A DNA stretch of 64,000 bases. It comes from Massilia sp. Root133 (GTDB taxonomy: Bacteria > Pseudomonadota > Gammaproteobacteria > Burkholderiales > Burkholderiaceae_D). Positions within the stretch are counted from its first letter, which is position 1; each line of letters opens with the position of its first letter. Both the position numbers and the translations under genes were made by a program. The stretch lies in NCBI RefSeq assembly GCF_001426525.1, contig NZ_LMEW01000009.1, positions 62,001 through 126,000 of the forward strand, in the 5' to 3' direction. Of the stretch, positions 27,548 through 35,360 are shown piece after piece. The notes beneath the pieces were generated by a model, which was not told where the DNA came from, did no database searches, and saw only the letters and a program-made list of their open reading frames with translations.

Positions 27548-28521
27548 GCTTGCGCCCCGATCTGCTGCAGCGCGAGGCGCACGGACCTGCGCACTTCCGG
27601 ATCCGGGTCGTTTTCCGCCGCACGCAGCGCGGGCAGGGCGGCCGACGCGCCGATCTCGCCCAGCGCCAGCGCCGCTTCCTTGCGCAGATTGCTGATCGTG
27701 TGCGTGAGTGCGGCGGTCAATCCGGGCAGCGCATCCACATTGCGCAGGCGGCCAAGGCTGCGGGCGGCGCGCAGGCGCACCTGCCAGTAGGCGTCGTCCA
27801 GCGCGGTGACGAGGGCCGGCGCCGCGTCGCGCAGGCGCAGCTTGCCGAGCGTCGTCGCCGCTTCCTCGCGCACCTGCCAGGCCTGGTCCGACAACGCGGC
27901 CAGCAGGGCGGCCAGCACGGCGGGCGTCTCTTCCGCAAAACCCAGCGCACCGGCCGCCGCGCGGCGGACTTCCGGCACCGGGTCCTCGGTCGCCAGCCGC
28001 GTCAGCGCGTCGACCGCGTCGAGGCGTTTCAGATAACCCAGTACGGTCACCGCTTCGCGGCGCACGAGCGGGTCCGCATCGCCCAGGGCCGCCAGCGCGG
28101 GCGCAAAACTGTCCGGTACGCGCAGTTCGCGCACGCCGCGCAGCGCGGCCGCACGCACGAACGCGTCGTCCGCGGCCATGAACGGCAGCAGTTCCTGCGC
28201 CGATTCTTGCAGCTTCAGTTCGGAGAGGCTCTGGGCCGCGGCGGCGCGCACGTCGGCATCCTCGTCCGACAGCAGGCGCGCGAGGCCGCGCACGGTCGCC
28301 GGCGATTCGAAGGCTTCCAGCGCCCGCGCGGCTTCCGTGCGCACGACGGCGGCATCGTCGCCGAGTGCGGCCAGCAGCAGCGGCACGTGGGCGTCGCCGT
28401 CCAGGTCGGCCAGGTCCATCAAGGCGATGCGGCGCACCGTGGCGTCTTTGTCCTGCAGGCGTTCAGGAAGAGAGAAATGCGGCTCGGCGAGTTCGGGGTC
28501 GTCGTAAAAATCGGAAGTCAC
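27544..28521 (-). CDS. HEAT-repeat protein
   Basis: A 325-residue protein made of about nine HEAT/PBS-lyase-type repeats of roughly 31 residues (for example DKDATVRRIALMDLADLDGD and DEDADVRAAAAQSLSELKLQ). HEAT repeats form a curved scaffold for binding partners; no catalytic residues are evident. The start is a GTG at 28521, with AAGGACAC just upstream. Longer in-frame extension runs antisense to nothing and into the ABC ATPase gene and is ignored. It is coupled to the DUF971 gene by a four-base overlap and lies 23 bases after the ATPase gene. Confidence 0.85.
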   Translation of the reverse strand: MTSDFYDDPELAEPHFSLPERLQDKDATVRRIALMDLADLDGDAHVPLLLAALGDDAAVVRTEAARALEAFESPATVRGLARLLSDEDADVRAAAAQSLSELKLQESAQELLPFMAADDAFVRAAALRGVRELRVPDSFAPALAALGDADPLVRREAVTVLGYLKRLDAVDALTRLATEDPVPEVRRAAAGALGFAEETPAVLAALLAALSDQAWQVREEAATTLGKLRLRDAAPALVTALDDAYWQVRLRAARSLGRLRNVDALPGLTAALTHTISNLRKEAALALGEIGASAALPALRAAENDPDPEVRRSVRLALQQIGAQA

Positions 28522-28544
28522 GGTGTGTCCTTGCGTGGCAGGGT

Positions 28545-29387
28545 TCAGAGAGGGCCCAGTGGGCTCAGGCGCGCGAGCGGCGTGATGCTGGCCTGCGGGT
28601 GCAGCAGGTCCAGGCAGTGGCGCTTCAGGCGCGTGAAGTGGTTCGAGGTCATGACGTCCGGATGGCGCGGGCGTTCGAAATCGAGGTGGATCTCGTCGAT
28701 GATGCGGCCCGGCCGGGGGCTCATCACGAGGATGCGGTCGGCGAGGAACAGCGCTTCGTCGATGTCGTGCGTAATGAAGATGATGGTCGTGTTCACGCGC
28801 GCCCACACGTCCAGCAGCAGTTCCTGCATTTTCAGCCGCGTCTGCGCGTCCAGCGCGCCGAACGGTTCGTCCATCAGCATCACGCGCGGATGGTTGATGA
28901 GGACGCGCGCGATTTCCACGCGCTGCTGCATGCCGCCCGACAGCTGGATCGGATAGCGGTCCTCGAAGCCGGCGAGGCCGACGAGGCGCAGCAGCTCGCG
29001 CGCCCGCTCGCGCCGCTCGTACCGGCCCACGCCCTGCATCTTGAGGCCGAAGGCGACGTTGTCCAGCACCTTCTTCCACGGGAACAGCGTGTGCTGCTGG
29101 AACACGAGGCCGCGGTCCGGATGCGGACCGGCGACCGGCGCGCCGTCGACGTGGATGCTGCCGCGGCTCGGCGTCCAGTGGCCGGCCAGCGCGCCGAGCA
29201 GGGTGGACTTGCCGCAGCCGGACGGGCCGAGCACGCAGACGAATTCGCCGGGCGCGATGGACAGCGACACGTCCTGCACGGCGTCGAACGCCTGCGCGCC
29301 TTCGCCGAGACGGATGCCGAGATTGTCGATCTCGATGGCGCCGCCCTGCGCCAGTTGCGCGTGTTCGAAGTGGGTCGTCTGGTTCAT
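28545..29387 (-). CDS. ABC transporter ATP-binding protein (SsuB/TauB/NrtD type)
   Basis: A 280-residue ATPase with Walker A GPSGCGKST near residue 53, the Q-loop, signature LSGGMQQR, Walker B VMLMDEPFGALD and the H-loop THDIDEA. The sequence places it in the nitrate/sulfonate/taurine subfamily. The ATG at 29387 overlaps the permease stop by four bases (ATGA). It energises import through the permease at 29384 and the binding protein at 30355. The substrate is not determined. Confidence 0.93.
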   Translation of the reverse strand: MNQTTHFEHAQLAQGGAIEIDNLGIRLGEGAQAFDAVQDVSLSIAPGEFVCVLGPSGCGKSTLLGALAGHWTPSRGSIHVDGAPVAGPHPDRGLVFQQHTLFPWKKVLDNVAFGLKMQGVGRYERRERARELLRLVGLAGFEDRYPIQLSGGMQQRVEIARVLINHPRVMLMDEPFGALDAQTRLKMQELLLDVWARVNTTIIFITHDIDEALFLADRILVMSPRPGRIIDEIHLDFERPRHPDVMTSNHFTRLKRHCLDLLHPQASITPLARLSPLGPL

Positions 29388-30205
29388 CGCTTCTTCCTTT
29401 GCATGTGGTACCAGGGCATGGCGAGATCGCCGATCTTTTTCACGAGCGCGCTGCTGCCCATGCCGATCACGCCGATGAACAGCATGCCGACGACGATGTC
29501 CGGGTAGTTCTGGATCGTGTACGCGGCCCACGTGTAGTAGCCGATGCCGAACTGGCCGGAGATCATCTCCGCCGTCACGAGGCAGAACCACGCGGTGCCC
29601 ATGCCGATAGCCAGGCCCGTGACGATGTTTGGCGCGGCCGCCGGCAGGATCACTTCCGAGAAGATGGTCCAGCGGCCGGCGCCGAGGCTGCGCGACGAGG
29701 CGACGAGACGCGGGTCGGCGCCTTCCACGCCGTGGACCGTGTTCAGCAAAATCGGGAACAGCGCGCCGATGAACGTGATGAACACCATCGACAGTTCCGA
29801 CGACGGGAACATCAGGATCGCCAGCGGGATCCAGGCGACGGCCGGGATCGGGCGCAGCATTTCCAGCGGCGGCAGCAGCACGTCTTCCAGCAGCCGCGAA
29901 CGGCCGATGAAAAGACCGAGTCCGATGCCGGCGATGCCCGCCGCCGCGAAGCCGGCGAACACGCGCCACACGCTGGCCTTCAGGTGCAGCGCCAGCTTGG
30001 GCGATTCGAGCAGCGTCGCGGCGGCGTCCAGCACGTCCTGCGGCGACGGCACGTTCTGGAACGTGAGCAGGCCGAGGTCGAGGTGGCGCATCGATGCCCA
30101 TTGCCAGGCCGCCACGCAGGCGACGAGCGACAGCGCGCGCAGCAGCAGGCGGCCCGCGCGGCGCAGCAGGGCCGGGTCGAGTGTGCGAGGGGCGGTTGTG
30201 TCCAT
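29384..30205 (-). CDS. ABC transporter permease (SsuC/TauC type)
   Basis: A 273-residue inner-membrane permease with about six transmembrane segments and the EAA-type cytoplasmic loop (EVILPAAAPNIVTGLAIGMG) that docks to the ATPase. The N-terminal 25 residues are Pro/Arg-rich and precede the first membrane helix. It belongs to the sulfonate/nitrate/taurine permease family. It lies between the binding-protein gene (a 150-base gap that holds REP-like copy 2) and the ATPase gene (4-base overlap). Confidence 0.93.
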   Translation of the reverse strand: MDTTAPRTLDPALLRRAGRLLLRALSLVACVAAWQWASMRHLDLGLLTFQNVPSPQDVLDAAATLLESPKLALHLKASVWRVFAGFAAAGIAGIGLGLFIGRSRLLEDVLLPPLEMLRPIPAVAWIPLAILMFPSSELSMVFITFIGALFPILLNTVHGVEGADPRLVASSRSLGAGRWTIFSEVILPAAAPNIVTGLAIGMGTAWFCLVTAEMISGQFGIGYYTWAAYTIQNYPDIVVGMLFIGVIGMGSSALVKKIGDLAMPWYHMQRKKR

Positions 30206-30244
30206 GTAAGCTCCTAATAGGAAACAGGAAACGCTGCGTTTGCA

Positions 30245-30325
30245 CGTCGTTCCCGCGCAGGCGGGAACCCAGGTTTTTCGACTACGGATGCAGTGCCTGG
30301 ATCCCCGCCTGCGCGGGGATGACGG
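30245..30325. repeat. REP-like paired-hairpin element, copy 2
   Basis: GTTCCCGC-GCAG-GCGGGAAC (30249-30268) and ATCCCCGC-CTGC-GCGGGGAT (30301-30320), bounded by CGTC and GACG. The loops GCAG and CTGC are complementary, so the halves are inverted copies. It sits inside the operon, between the binding-protein and permease genes, where it could modulate downstream transcript levels. Confidence 0.85.
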
Positions 30326-30354
30326 TCTTTAAGCTGACAGCGGTTTTTAAGCTA

Positions 30355-31749
30355 TCAAATGGCCTTGCCGCCCTTGAGCGTATCGAAGTCCACGACCTTG
30401 CCCTTGACCTTCGCCGCCTGCGTCTGCGCATCCGCCTTCAGCAGGTAGGCGCTGACGTCCTTGCCGTCGGCCGCGACGACGAACCACGCGTCGCCTGCCA
30501 GCAGCTTCAGGCCCGAGCCCTGGTCGTGGGCGTACACGGTGCGCGCCTTCTTGCCCGACTGTTCCAGCCTGCGCAGCTCGGCGATGGCGGTGGTGGCGCT
30601 CGCGTAGTGGCGCACGAGCGGCTCGCCTTGCACCCAGATCTGCGTGAGGTGGCGGAAGTCCGTGATCGGTTTGCCGGTGACGGCGTCCTTCGCCTTCAGC
30701 GGCAGCTTCTCGTAGTTCTTCAGCTGCTTGCCGTAGTCCAGGCCCGCCTGCCTGAAGGCGGTGCGAATAAAGGTATCGTCGATGAAGCTGTTCACGTCGA
30801 TGTCGGAATCCGTCCGCTTCAGGAGGCGCAAGGTCTCGATCGACGTTTTCACGGCCTGGCGGTATTCCGGCTTCCACGTGAAGTCGCGCGTCTGCAGGCC
30901 CACGGGACCGTGGAACAGGTAGTTCACTTCCGCTTCGATGCCCGTCACTTTCGCGATCAGCTCACTGTATTTTTCCGGCTCGGCCGCGATCAGGCGGTCC
31001 GCCTCGATGGCGGCGCGCAGGTACGCCACGACGATTTCCGGGTACTTCTTCGCATACGCCGCGTCGACGAGGCTGCCGTGCATCGTCGGCGCCTGGGACT
31101 GGGAGCCGTCGTAGATCTTGCGGGCGAAGCCGCGGTGCGGGAACAATTCCGCGAACGGGACGAAGTCGGCGTGCGCGTCGACCTTGTTGCTCTGCAGGGC
31201 CGAGCCGGCGACTTCCGGCGCCTGCGTCGTGATGTTCACGTCTTTTTCCGGATCCCAGCCCTGCGCCTTCACGGCGCGCAGCAGCATGCCGTGGGCGGTG
31301 GAGGCGAACGGCACGGAGATCGTCTTGCCCTTCAGTTCCGCCAGCGATTGCACGGGCGAGTTCTTCGGCACGACGATGCCGTTGCCGGAACCGAGCGTGC
31401 TGCCCGACAGGACGGCGATGAAGATGCTCTTCTTGCCCGCCTTGGCGTGCGCGGCGCCGTTGAAGGAGCCGGGGAAGTCGGCCATCGAACCGAGGTCCAG
31501 CTTGCCGGCCACCATCTCGTTCGTCAGCGGTGCGCCGGAGGTGAAATTCTTCCATTCGATGTCGTACCTGACGTCCTTGTACTTGCCGTCGTGCGGCAGG
31601 TATTTTTCCAGCAGGTGCAGCTCGCGGATCAGCAGGCCGCCGGTGGCGCAGTTGATGGTCGTGTCCTGCGTGCCGATGGCGACGCGGATCGTTTCGGCGG
31701 CATGCGCGCTGCCGAAGGCGAGCAGCAGGGACAGGGCAAGGAATTTCAT
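30355..31749 (-). CDS. ABC substrate-binding protein with C-terminal NosL-like extension
   Basis: A 464-residue periplasmic protein with a signal peptide (MKFLALSLLLAFGSAHA). Residues about 20-330 form a SsuA/NrtA-type solute-binding fold (AETIRVAIGTQDTTINCATG, GSMADFPGSFN, KGKTISVPFAST). That is the usual end of the family, but another 110-130 residues follow. The extension reads TQIWVQGEPLVRHYASATTA with later LLAGDAWFVVA and VKGKVVDFDTL. It looks like the scaffold of the nitrous-oxide-reductase accessory protein NosL, without its Cys/Met copper ligands. That assignment is inference. The gene is 21 bases after the ferredoxin gene. Confidence 0.85.
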   Translation of the reverse strand: MKFLALSLLLAFGSAHAAETIRVAIGTQDTTINCATGGLLIRELHLLEKYLPHDGKYKDVRYDIEWKNFTSGAPLTNEMVAGKLDLGSMADFPGSFNGAAHAKAGKKSIFIAVLSGSTLGSGNGIVVPKNSPVQSLAELKGKTISVPFASTAHGMLLRAVKAQGWDPEKDVNITTQAPEVAGSALQSNKVDAHADFVPFAELFPHRGFARKIYDGSQSQAPTMHGSLVDAAYAKKYPEIVVAYLRAAIEADRLIAAEPEKYSELIAKVTGIEAEVNYLFHGPVGLQTRDFTWKPEYRQAVKTSIETLRLLKRTDSDIDVNSFIDDTFIRTAFRQAGLDYGKQLKNYEKLPLKAKDAVTGKPITDFRHLTQIWVQGEPLVRHYASATTAIAELRRLEQSGKKARTVYAHDQGSGLKLLAGDAWFVVAADGKDVSAYLLKADAQTQAAKVKGKVVDFDTLKGGKAI

Positions 31750-31770
31750 GGTTGTTCTCCGTAGGATGGT

Positions 31771-32004
31771 TCAACGCAGCAGATAGGGGATATCGACATG
31801 GACCGCTCCGGTCGGGCAGTCCTTCTCGCACGGCATGCAGTACCAGCATTCGTCGAACTTCATGTAGGCCTTGCCCTTGATCATGTCGATGGCCAGCACG
31901 TCGAGGGGGCACACGTCCACGCACACGGTGCAGCCCTTGTGTGCGATGCATTTGTCGTCGTCGACGGTGACGGGGACGCTGGTGATGTTGATGGTGGTCG
32001 GCAT
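31771..32004 (-). CDS. Small 2[4Fe-4S] ferredoxin (AprB-like)
   Basis: A 77-residue ferredoxin with two cluster sites: Cys19, 25, 28 and 32 (CIAHKGCTVCVDVCP) and Cys53, 56, 59 and 63 (CWYCMPCEKDCP). The layout resembles the cluster domain of the adenylylsulfate-reductase beta subunit but lacks that subunit's C-terminal tail. It should pass electrons to or from the flavoprotein encoded just upstream. The start at 32004 has GGAGAACCTC before it; longer in-frame upstream sequence is a shadow of the flavoprotein gene. It is 13 bases after the flavoprotein stop. Confidence 0.92.
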   Translation of the reverse strand: MPTTINITSVPVTVDDDKCIAHKGCTVCVDVCPLDVLAIDMIKGKAYMKFDECWYCMPCEKDCPTGAVHVDIPYLLR

Positions 32005-32017
32005 GAGGTTCTCCTGG

Positions 32018-33748
32018 TCAGGCCGCGAGGGCCTCGGTCTTGTGCACGCGCAGGCGGCGGTAAGCGTCCTTCTCGTTGTCGTCGAGCGGAACGATGTATG
32101 GCGCGACCGGGCGCTTGAAACAGGCCATCGCGCCATCCTGCTTCTTCAGCTGCACGTGCACGAACCAGTCGGCATCGTTGCGCTGCGGGTAGTCCACGCG
32201 GTTGTGGTACAGGCCCCAGCGGCTCTCCGTGCGGTACAGCGACGCGCGCGCGGCCATCTCGGCGCAGTCGCGGATCGCGTGGATCTCCATCGCGCGCATC
32301 AACTCGTGCGGATTGCGTGCCTGCAGGCGATCCAGGTCGGCGCGGATCATCTCGAAGCGCTGCAGGCCGATCTCCATCTTGCGCGTGACCTTCGGCGGCT
32401 GCAGGTAGTCGTTGACCATGCGGCGCAGCTTGTACTCGACCTGGTTCGGCGGCAGCCCGTCCTCGCGCGCCAGCGGCGCCCACACGCGGGCGCGCTCGCG
32501 CTCGACCTGGGCCTCGTCGACGGCGGGCAGTTCGTGCGCCGCGCAGTACGCGGCCGCGCTTTCGCCGGCCAGGCGGCCGTAGACGAAGGCGCCCAGCATG
32601 TAGTTATGCGGGACGCAGGCGAGGTCGCCGGCCGCGTGCAGGCCGGGCACCGTCGTGCGCGCATGCTCGTCGACCCACACGCCGGACGCCGAGTGTCCGC
32701 TGCACAGGCCGATCTCGGAGATGTGCATCTCGACCATCTGCTCGCGGTAGTCCGTGCCGCGCCCTTCGTGGAAGCGGCCGCGGCTCGGACGCTCGTTCGT
32801 GTGCAGGATCGTCTCGATGGTCTGGATGGTTTCCTCGGCCAGGTGGTTCATCTTGAGGAAGACCGGGCCGTTGCCGCCCTGGAGCTCGTCGTAGAACTCC
32901 TGCATCATCTGGCCGCTCCAGTAGTCGCATTCGATGAAGCGCTCGCCTTTCGCATTCGTCGTGTGGCCGCCGAACGGGCCGGTGACGTAGGCGCAGGCGG
33001 GGCCGTTGTAATCCTTGATCAGCGGGTTGATCTGGAAGCATTCGATGCCGGACAGCTCGGCCCCCGCGTGATAGGCCATGCTGTAGCCGTCGCCCGCGTT
33101 GGTCGCGTTTTCGTACGTGCCGAACAGATAGCCCGATGCCGGCAGGCCGAGGCGGCCGGCGGCGCCCGTCGCCAGCACGACGGACTTCGCGCGGATCACG
33201 TGGAAGTCGCCCGTGCGGCAATCGAAGGCCATCGCGCCTGCGATCGAGCCGTCTGCGGCGGTCAGCAAACGGGTGGCGACGAGCCGGTTGGTGATCGCTA
33301 CGCGCGCCCGTTTCAGGCGGCGGTACAGCACTTTCTTGATGTCGTGGCCTTCGGGCATCGGCAGCACGTAGGTGCCCATGTGGTGGACCTTGCGCATCGC
33401 GTAGTCGCCCGTCTCGTCCTTCTCGAACTTCACGCCCCAGCTGTCCAGTTCCTCGATCATCGCGTAGCTGTTCTGCGCGTACGCCATCACAGTGGCCTGG
33501 TTGACGATGCCGTCGTTGGCGATCGTGATCTCCTTGACGTACTGTTCGGGCGTCGCGAAGCCCGGCACGACGGCGTTGTTCAAGCCGTCCATGCCCATCG
33601 AGATGGCGCCGCTGCGCTTGACGTTGGCCTTTTCCAGCAGCAGCACGCGCAGCTGCGGGTTCGCTTCCTTGGCTTTCACGGCGGCCATCGGGCCGGCCGT
33701 GCCGCCGCCGATCACGAGCACGTCGACGGTTTGAATATGCGTTTCCAT
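32018..33748 (-). CDS. AprA/fumarate-reductase-like flavoprotein
   Basis: A 576-residue flavoprotein. The FAD dinucleotide loop is VIGGGTAGPMAA (Gly14-Gly19). The RSGAISMG motif at 45-52 lacks the His that carries covalent FAD in SdhA/FrdA and so looks like the non-covalent AprA type. C-terminal features (ESRWGLYHNRVDYPQRNDADW) are shared with the fumarate-reductase/AprA superfamily. With the small ferredoxin downstream it makes an AprAB-like pair. Dissimilatory sulfur metabolism is not expected in this lineage, so the substrate is probably different. The gene lies 22 bases after the GntR gene and starts an operon with ABC-transporter genes. Confidence 0.9.
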   Translation of the reverse strand: METHIQTVDVLVIGGGTAGPMAAVKAKEANPQLRVLLLEKANVKRSGAISMGMDGLNNAVVPGFATPEQYVKEITIANDGIVNQATVMAYAQNSYAMIEELDSWGVKFEKDETGDYAMRKVHHMGTYVLPMPEGHDIKKVLYRRLKRARVAITNRLVATRLLTAADGSIAGAMAFDCRTGDFHVIRAKSVVLATGAAGRLGLPASGYLFGTYENATNAGDGYSMAYHAGAELSGIECFQINPLIKDYNGPACAYVTGPFGGHTTNAKGERFIECDYWSGQMMQEFYDELQGGNGPVFLKMNHLAEETIQTIETILHTNERPSRGRFHEGRGTDYREQMVEMHISEIGLCSGHSASGVWVDEHARTTVPGLHAAGDLACVPHNYMLGAFVYGRLAGESAAAYCAAHELPAVDEAQVERERARVWAPLAREDGLPPNQVEYKLRRMVNDYLQPPKVTRKMEIGLQRFEMIRADLDRLQARNPHELMRAMEIHAIRDCAEMAARASLYRTESRWGLYHNRVDYPQRNDADWFVHVQLKKQDGAMACFKRPVAPYIVPLDDNEKDAYRRLRVHKTEALAA

Positions 33749-33770
33749 ATCGGTTCCAGTTAAATGAATG

Positions 33771-34520
33771 TCAGGGATGGCGCGGCAGGCGCAGGGCGTA
33801 CTGGAAGGCTTCGCCGCGGACGTACAGGTATTCGAAGTCGAGCGGCACGCCGTCCGCCGTCCACGTCAGGCGCTCGATGCGCAGCAGGGCGGCGCCCGGA
33901 TCGACGCGCAGGGCACTGGCCAATGCGGCATCTGCATTGATCGCACCGATCTGGATGTCGGCGTGGCCGAGCGCGATGCCGTAGTCGGCCTCCAGGATCA
34001 GGAAGATGTCCCGTTCGGCCAGGTTCTCGCCGCGCAGGCGCTCGCCGATCGCGGGCGGCAGGTACGTGATCTCGAACGACACCGGCTCGCGGTCGAGCCA
34101 GCGCACGCGGTGGATCTCCGTCACGGGCGCGTCCGGCGCCACGCGCAGCCGCGCGGCCACCAGGGGCGAGGCTTCGACCAGCGCATGCTTCACGACGCGG
34201 TTGACGATCCGGTGGCCCTTGCGCGACATCGCTTCGCCGAAGCCTTCCAGCCGCGCCAGTTCCTGGCTAGGGCGGGTCTCCGCGACGAACGTGCCCTTGC
34301 CCGGCACCTTGACGATCACGCCTTCCTTCTGCAGGTCGCCCAGCGCCTGGCGCACGGTAATGCGGCTGACGCCGAGGAGGGTGCCGATCTCGCTTTCGGA
34401 CGGCAGCCGGGCCTGCGGGGTATAGGTGCCGTCGGCGATGCGTTCGCGCAGCCGTTCACGGACTTGCGAATACAGCGGGACGGCGGATGGTTCGATGGCG
34501 CGAAAGGTGGCGTGGGTCAT
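33771..34520 (-). CDS. GntR/HutC-family regulator with UTRA domain
   Basis: A 249-residue repressor-type regulator. The N-terminal winged HTH reads PLYSQVRERLRERIADGTY and later SESEIGTLLGVSRITVRQAL, residues about 15-75; the C-terminal UTRA ligand-binding domain spans about 95-245. The start ATG at 34520 is preferred over an ATG at 34550 that adds ten residues. It is the first gene of the flavoprotein/ABC operon, so autoregulation with the operon is likely. A perfect palindrome TGTCATGACA lies 15 bases upstream of its start. The effector is presumably the transported or oxidised compound. Confidence 0.92.
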   Translation of the reverse strand: MTHATFRAIEPSAVPLYSQVRERLRERIADGTYTPQARLPSESEIGTLLGVSRITVRQALGDLQKEGVIVKVPGKGTFVAETRPSQELARLEGFGEAMSRKGHRIVNRVVKHALVEASPLVAARLRVAPDAPVTEIHRVRWLDREPVSFEITYLPPAIGERLRGENLAERDIFLILEADYGIALGHADIQIGAINADAALASALRVDPGAALLRIERLTWTADGVPLDFEYLYVRGEAFQYALRLPRHP

Positions 34521-34534
34521 GGTCTGGTATGTCC

Positions 34535-34544
34535 TGTCATGACA
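34535..34544. promoter_or_regulatory. Candidate operator for the GntR regulator
   Basis: TGTCATGACA is a perfect palindrome 15 bases upstream of the gntR-type start, and a related AGTCATGATT overlaps to its right. GntR/HutC proteins bind palindromes of this size. Binding here would repress the whole operon. Confidence 0.45.
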
Positions 34545-34674
34545 AGTCATGATTGGCAGGATGGTATCGACGAGCGGGGACCCCGGGAACGAATGGTTTC
34601 GCGCTTGTTAATTCGGAAAACGCCTGAGTCGGTGGCCGTATATCGATATGCGGCGGATGCGCTAGACTGCGCGG

Positions 34675-35265
34675 ATGCATTCCCTGATCATCCTGCTGCA
34701 TGGCGTCGGCCAGACGCCCGCCGACATGGCGCCGCTGGCCGACCTGATCACCACCCATGATCCTCACGCGCGCGTGGTCGCACCGCCCGCCGCGCATCGC
34801 TGCGACCGTGGCGGCGCCGGCTTTCAATGGATGTCGGTGGCCGGCATCACGGAAGAAAGCCGTCCGGGCCGCATCCGTGCCGCGCTGCCGGCATTCGTCG
34901 CCACCATCGAGGCATTACAGCGCGCGCATCGCGTGGGCGCGGAGCAAACGGTGCTAGCGGGCTTTTCGCAGGGCGCGATCATGGCGCTGGCCGCGTGCCA
35001 GGACCGCTATCTCGCGCGCCACGTCGTCGCCATCGCGGGACGGTGCGCGCCGTTGCCCGAAGTTTGGGAGCGGCGTACGGCCGTCACGCTCGTGCACGGC
35101 CGCCGGGACGGGACGGTGCCCGTGCAGCACAGCGAACGCGTGTCCGAACGCCTCGCCGCACTCGGGGCGGACGTGCGGCTGGACGTCGTCCCCCGCGCCG
35201 TCCACCTGCTGGCGCCGCCGCTGCTGGACCGGGCCTGGGACGCGGTACGCGCAACATCGAGATGA
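34675..35265 (+). CDS. Phospholipase/carboxylesterase-type hydrolase
   Basis: A 196-residue alpha/beta hydrolase of the small esterase family that includes YpfH. LILLHGVGQTPADM opens the domain, the nucleophile elbow is LAGFSQGAIMA, and a VHGRRDGTVPVQHSE stretch carries the acid; the His lies in PRAVHLLAPP. It should hydrolyse short acyl esters. It is transcribed away from the GntR gene with a 154-base gap and is followed by a diguanylate cyclase gene after 95 bases. Confidence 0.87.
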   Translation: MHSLIILLHGVGQTPADMAPLADLITTHDPHARVVAPPAAHRCDRGGAGFQWMSVAGITEESRPGRIRAALPAFVATIEALQRAHRVGAEQTVLAGFSQGAIMALAACQDRYLARHVVAIAGRCAPLPEVWERRTAVTLVHGRRDGTVPVQHSERVSERLAALGADVRLDVVPRAVHLLAPPLLDRAWDAVRATSR

Positions 35266-35360
35266 CATCTTGGCAATATTGTTAGCCTTACCTCATCATT
35301 TTCGTTTCCAAGCCGCGTAAGTTCGCGTAAATTAGGGTTCTTGCTGAAGGGGAACCACAC

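Noticed and set aside
28521..29079. Upstream extension of the HEAT-repeat frame
   Set aside because: It runs through the ATPase gene in another frame and has no repeat pattern; the GTG at 28521 has a ribosome site.
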